In this document: positions 8,545-11,652 of the stretch, piece by piece
Numbering within the stretch: position 1 is the stretch's first letter
How the letters are laid out: every line of letters starts with the position of its first letter
Assembly (NCBI GenBank): GCA_009602725.1
Contig: WELB01000035.1
Span: forward strand, 480,229-491,880
DNA from: Spirogloea muscicola
Lineage: Eukaryota > Streptophyta > Zygnematophyceae > Spirogloeales > Spirogloeaceae
DNA: 11,652 nt
Reading direction: 5' to 3'
Notes under the pieces: generated by a model
The model's database searches: none
What the model saw: the letters and a program-made list of their open reading frames with translations, nothing else
What the model was told of the DNA's origin: nothing
Made by a program: the position numbers and the translations under genes

Positions 8545-8634
8545 ATGCGCTCTGAGGAGGCGGCCGCCGGCGCCGGCGAGTATGTGCCTCTCGGCGACGG
8601 CGGCGTCGGCGGCGGCGGCGGCGACGGCAAAAAT
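8545..8634 (+). CDS. Candidate first coding exon of a + strand gene
   Basis: An ATG at 8545, after an in-frame TGA at 8518-8520, opens MRSEEAAAGAGEYVPLGDGG and a Gly-rich tail. It ends at AAAAATG|GTAAGC, an excellent donor, in phase 1. The acidic start followed by Tyr-x-Pro-Leu resembles cytosolic N termini of some membrane proteins, but that is only a resemblance. No convincing second exon is found in the next 3 kb, and the 195-codon frame crossing this region (8534-9118) has a late part without coding bias. It may be a chance frame in GC-rich DNA. It also conflicts with the leader intron proposed for the opposite strand. Confidence 0.25.
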
Positions 8635-8815
8635 GGTAAGCGATAGTTCTGTTGGCGGCGCGGGGCGGGGGGGCGGGGATCCTCTGCGGGACTCACTCTG
8701 CTGCGGAGAGGGGCGTCGGAGGCTTCCGTGTGGCAGGAGCGGAGCGGTGCCCGCAGAGGAGCTTCCGACGAATGAGAGCTCCCCACGCGGCAGCGCCCGA
8801 GAGGCGCCGCGCGAC

Positions 8816-9047
8816 GCGCCAAATATCGCCCCCGCGGACGGCCGCAAAGCGCGCGGCGGGCCCCGCCACGTCGGCGGCGGCCCGCCTACGTGGCCAAAGC
8901 GCCCCTCCTCATTGGCTGTCATCTTCGCCGACGTGTCATCGTGGGACGCCAATGCTAAGGCAGGTGACACGCGAGCTTCTTCTGTACAATCCCTCGAATG
9001 TGACATTTCCGCAGATTTATCCGTGCTCGATTATCCAAGTACGTCAC
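8816..9047. promoter_or_regulatory. Promoter-like cluster: E2F-like, CCAAT and ACGT-core sites
   Basis: On the reverse strand 8823-8816 reads TTTGGCGC, matching the E2F consensus, and 8915-8911 reads CCAAT. ACGT cores lie in CACGTC (8867-8872), TACGTGG (8887-8893), GACGTGTC (8930-8937) and TACGTCAC (9040-9047). The order of CCAAT upstream of the E2F-like site suits transcription toward lower coordinates, that is, toward the polyproline gene. ACGT cores are typical bZIP/bHLH targets in plants and algae. Binding is not shown. Confidence 0.45.
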
Positions 9048-9130
9048 ACAGAGAAAATAGATCCGCCACACCTCCGCACCGCTCTCCTTGCTCTTTGTCC
9101 TCACTAAAGTTTCACTAGTGATTCCTTCAG

Positions 9131-9242
9131 AGAGAAGTGGTACTCCCAATGGGGGCAAGGGCTGCGAAAAGCCAGCCCAAAAGAATTGACAAAGGTTCGA
9201 AGGGGCCTCATTGAGCAGCTACAAAGGGGCCTGAGGATGCGA
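9131..9242 (-). repeat. Inverted diverged copy of the repeat at 10155-10328
   Basis: Positions 9133-9183 match the reverse complement of 10328-10278 with about four differences, sharing TCCCAATGGGGGCAAGGGCT and AGCCAGCCCAAAAG. Positions 9180-9242 match the reverse complement of 10211-10155 with a roughly 12-nt insertion, sharing AATTGAC and GGTTCGAA. About 63 nt present in the right copy are missing here, at a junction of short AAAAG repeats. Flanking heptamers TCACTAG (9112-9118) and CTAGTGA (9273-9279) are inverted to each other. Confidence 0.75.
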
Positions 9243-9432
9243 TGGGAAAAACAGGGGGAAAGTATATTCCTTCTAGTGAGCCCTTTCTTTCTTCTGTACT
9301 GAACTCCATGTCTGCCACCTTGTGCCTTGATTGCATTGCTGCATTGAAGACAAGGCAGTAAAGGCTGCGGAGAAGACAAAAGAAGCCGGTTCAATGTGGA
9401 GCATGGCCGGCCCGCATGGAAAGCCCGGTAGT

Positions 9433-9549
9433 CCACGTGGTCTCCACGTCAGCGTATCTCCTGGCAATCGCAGAGGGGGGCCCCGGGCGGGCCCCAGCTG
9501 GCGGCGCCGCCGCTCTTTTTCGGGAGCTAGCCGTATCGTAGCGACGTGG
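9433..9549. promoter_or_regulatory. G-box and ACGT-core cluster in GC-rich DNA
   Basis: A perfect palindromic CCACGTGG lies at 9433-9440, CCACGTCAGC at 9444-9453 and GACGTGG at 9543-9549. The interval is GC-rich and is flanked by AT-richer sequence. No gene start can be tied to it, so it may be a distal element or part of a decayed repeat. Confidence 0.3.
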
Positions 9550-9572
9550 TGGGGATTGCCCCCCAACTAACG

Positions 9573-9593
9573 AATCCTAGGTTGTTTAGGATT
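9573..9593. other. Perfect 7-bp stem hairpin
   Basis: AATCCTA, a 7-nt loop, then TAGGATT. It sits at the border between a GC-rich block and an AT-rich stretch. No T-run follows directly, and no transcript is known to cross it. Confidence 0.5.
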
Positions 9594-10154
9594 TGGAGTA
9601 TTTTATGTTTTTGATCGATGCTGGATACAAATATACAGTAATGTGCGTATTTTTCGAAAAAAGGGCTCGGGATCACCCCCTTGGGTCGTGCACGCGCCCC
9701 GTGCCCGCCGCCCGGCTGAGCCGCCCTTTCTCCCACTCTACAGCTTCGCTTTCTTGTAGCCCCGTTGCTTGCACGCTTTTTGCACTTTTGGGGCTGAACA
9801 GTGCACTGGCTCGGCTCGGCGTCCCTTTCTAGTCTTTTGTTCATTCTTTCTTCTGGGCTGGCCTGTCCCAGTGGCTCGACCTGCTGGCCAGGCTTGCGCG
9901 ACGCGCTGTGTCTCGCAGGCGAGGCGAGGGTGAGCAGGCGGACTTCAACGCCGCTGGCTCGTTGGCCAAAAGTATCGCAAGCGACTAGCCGTATCCCTTC
10001 AGCGGTCCATGGCCCACGCTTTGCACCCGCGTGCGGGCCGTGCTCTCGCTGCTGCCTCTGACTTTCGTCAGGGGGATTGTTTTCCGCCAGCTAATCTGTC
10101 GGATTCGAGGCGCCTCACTCGTTGCTATTGAGTGATTTCATCCTTTCCTAGTTT

Positions 10155-10328
10155 AGAGAGCGCCTCTGGCCCCTTCGTAGTTTGGCCCTTTCGAACCTCG
10201 TCAATTCTTTTTGCCTGAACAATGTATTGGCTTGAATTGGCCTCCCTTTCAATTTATGCGCCCCGCACGCCTTCTCTCTTTTGGGCTGGCTTCTCACAGC
10301 CCTTGCCCCCATTGGGAGAGCCACTTCT
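10155..10328 (+). repeat. Right, longer copy of the inverted repeat pair
   Basis: This is the partner of 9131-9242 in opposite orientation. It includes about 63 extra nt (10215-10277), which contain the CTGAACAATGTATTGG block shared in direct orientation with 9794. It is therefore both a member of the degenerate direct-repeat array and the partner of the inverted copy. Confidence 0.7.
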
Positions 10329-10969
10329 TCTTTCCCAGCCACCGCCCTCTCCTGGAAGCGCCTTTCTTCTTTCTAGTCATGCGCACCGCGCGCACGTTCT
10401 CCAAGAGCTGCTTTCTTTACCCTCCAAGCGGCAGTAGCTGGCTGGACCTTGGACGCTTATGCAGCCCGACTCCAACGCCGCCGGTTCGCTCGCCCAGGTA
10501 TTCTGTATGCGCCTGGCGGTCTCGTTCCAACGCTCCCTTGCCTACGCCGTCCACTCGTGAGCAGGCCGTGCTATGGCTGCTGCCTCTGCGTATTGGCGGA
10601 GTGCCTATTTCCCTGCAGCGAGCTACTCTGACTTGATGTTGCTCACTCGCGGGTACTGAGCTTCCCTCTGCATCGTCTCGTGTTTGTAGTGTAGTCCTTT
10701 TTCGGCACCTCTTTCTTTGGCTTTGGACATTGTCCATTCATTTTGGGGTGGGTTTGCCAGCCCCTCTTCTCTATGGGCGAGCACGCACTTCATGCAGCGG
10801 CTTGCCCCGCAGGCCATCGATTGTCGGCAGGGTCAGCAAGGGGAGCTGCTGCCCGGCTTCAACGCCCTCTCCTGGAAGCGTCTTCTCTTCAACGCTGCCG
10901 GGTCGCTTGCCAAGGATTCCGAATGCGGCTAAATGTCTCCTTCCACACCAGCATTCCGCAGGCATTAGA

Positions 10970-11295
10970 GCTAGTAAATGATTTAACACTCTGGTTATTT
11001 CGCAAAAAAGAACTCGTATATATTGAGCACGCAAAGGTACTTCACAATTACAAAGCTTTTCTACTGCTAAAGAATAAGCATGTTCTTGTGCCATCATAGA
11101 AACATAGTCTAAACGGAGCTATAACGAAAAACACGCAACATATTGGCAAAATAGCAATCTTACGGACAATAGAAAAGAATGCAGTAACGAAAGTAGGGGA
11201 ACCTTCATATATATCAGGAGCCCACATATGAAATGGAACTGCTGTAATTTTGAAAAGAAAACTAGTTGCGCTTTTATAGAATGCGGCTTTCGCTT
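10970..11295. other. AT-rich stretch without recognisable gene
   Basis: Composition falls sharply compared with the exons, and stop codons are frequent in all frames. A GAATGCGGCT decamer at about 10919 recurs at about 11279, linking it weakly to the repeat array. I see no RNA gene or conserved motif here. Confidence 0.5.
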
Positions 11296-11409
11296 AGTTT
11301 GGGAGAGCCACTTCTGCATCGAGCGACGTCAAAGGGGCACTGTCTGGCGAGAGCTCTTGGCATGGGCTGGACATATAGACTCATCAACCATCCGTCTAAA
11401 ATTCGCGCG

Positions 11410-11535
11410 AGACAACAACAAGAACGGCGACGATGACGATGACGACGACGGTCGTTGTCAAACTGTGAACAGCGGAGCAGAAGCCAGTGGAACACCAAGG
11501 AACGGCACGGAACGTAACGTCACACAATCCCCACA
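11410..11535 (+). promoter_or_regulatory. Possible promoter with ACGT-core sites before 11612
   Basis: AACGTAACGTCACACA near 11511-11526 holds two ACGT cores. The decamer ACGTCACACA (11517-11526) is identical to 9041-9050. A GAC/GAT triplet run lies at about 11427-11450. The ATG at 11612 is about 90 nt downstream, a reasonable distance for a 5' untranslated region. Function is inferred from position. Confidence 0.3.
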
Positions 11536-11611
11536 ATTTGTGCTAGATTAGGGATTTGGGACGAGCTCTCGATCCCCGCTGCCTCCGCCGGCGCGGCGGC
11601 GGCGGCGGGCC

Positions 11612-11652
11612 ATGGCAATGGCGGCGGCGGCGGCGGCGGCGGCGGCCCGGCT
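11612..11652 (+). CDS. Possible start of a + strand gene with Ala-rich N terminus (3' partial)
   Basis: GCCATGG around 11612 is a good eukaryotic start context, with a second in-frame ATG at 11618. The visible codons read Met-Ala-Met, then nine Ala and one Arg before the window ends. An Ala/Arg-rich start would fit an organelle transit peptide in green algae, but a GCG run can open in any frame, so a chance frame is quite possible. Confidence 0.3.
   Translation, partial: MAMAAAAAAAAAR

Larger units (their letters stand above)
8071..8696 (-). other. Possible leader intron of the polyproline gene
   Basis: The reverse strand has a strong donor, AGA|GTGAGT, at 8697/8696 and an acceptor, GCATACAG|GTGTTC, ending at 8071, six bases before the ATG at 8064. 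Together they would form a 626-nt intron in the 5' untranslated region, placing the promoter near 8800-8950, where regulatory motifs cluster. This competes with the + strand exon candidate at 8545. It is inference from splice motifs only. Confidence 0.3.
9720..11330 (+). repeat. Degenerate direct repeats with about 0.5-kb spacing (unclassified)
   Basis: Several blocks recur in the same orientation. CTTCAACGCCGCTGGCTCG at 9943 recurs as related forms at 10470 and 10887. GGCCGTGCTCTCGCTGCTGC at 10036 recurs at 10564. CTGAACAGTGCACTGGCT at 9794 recurs at 10215. CTCTCCTGGAAGCG at about 10345 recurs at about 10867. TGGGAGAGCCACTTCT at about 10312 recurs at about 11300. Most spacings are about 420-550 nt. 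Long open frames are absent and the copies differ by substitutions and indels. This looks like an old tandem array or nested remnants of one dispersed element. I recognise no transposase, reverse transcriptase or target-site duplication. Confidence 0.6.

Noticed and set aside
8113-9006. - strand open frame of 297 codons across the promoter-like region
   Set aside because: The frame runs through GCG runs as poly-Arg, has no recognisable motif and crosses the motif cluster that looks regulatory. GC-rich DNA produces such frames by chance.
8534-9118. + strand open frame of 194 codons
   Set aside because: Its last third has no GC bias at codon third positions and the protein lacks any motif; an internal GTAAGC donor in another frame is a better explanation for any coding signal here.
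9180-9205. GGTTCGAA resembling a tRNA/SINE B box, also seen in the inverted partner near 10193-10200
   Set aside because: The flanking bases do not complete the GGTTCGANNCC consensus, no A box at the right distance is evident, and no cloverleaf can be drawn.
9475-9496. GGGGCCCC-type GC palindromes as a possible terminator or origin
   Set aside because: Short self-complementary GC runs are common at this base composition, and no T-run or other origin feature accompanies them.

Overview
The window looks like nuclear DNA of a GC-rich green alga, most likely a chlorophyte of the Chlorella/Trebouxiophyceae type. This is inferred from very GC-rich, Ala/Gly/Pro/Ser-rich exons cut by GT-AG introns of about 100-600 nt, abundant GCC/GGC triplet runs, and telomere-like CCCTGAA/CCCTAAA motifs. 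There is no operon layout, no ribosome-binding-site pattern, and no rRNA, tRNA or CRISPR array that I can support. Species assignment is not possible from the sequence alone.

Layout. (1) Positions 1-2289, + strand: the 3' part of a seven-or-more-exon gene for a C2H2 zinc-finger protein with a conserved Cys-rich domain and a single C-terminal membrane span; its 5' end lies left of the window. (2) 2290-3152: a convergent intergenic interval with the 3' regions of both flanking genes. (3) 3153-8064, - strand: a five-exon gene for a large (about 1,276 aa), low-complexity, probably disordered protein with two polyproline blocks. Splice phases agree across the exons, and the single N in the window (7924) behaves as one surplus base that breaks its first exon. 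Its first intron is an extreme polypyrimidine tract in the sense direction. (4) 8065-9560: GC-rich regulatory DNA with GCG runs, ACGT-core, CCAAT and E2F-like motifs, and one candidate short + strand first exon. (5) About 9130-11330: no gene, but a mosaic of decayed repeats with an estimated spacing of about 0.5 kb, one copy inverted, probably remnants of a mobile or satellite sequence. (6) From 11612: a possible start of another + strand gene with an Ala-rich N terminus, cut by the window end.

Genes 1 and 2 are tail to tail. Nothing in the sequence links them functionally. No obvious new multi-gene system is present. The items most worth checking are the membrane-anchored zinc-finger protein, the polyproline protein with its odd intron and N-base frameshift, and the unclassified repeat mosaic. 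All exon borders are read by eye from splice consensus and reading phase, without transcript support.
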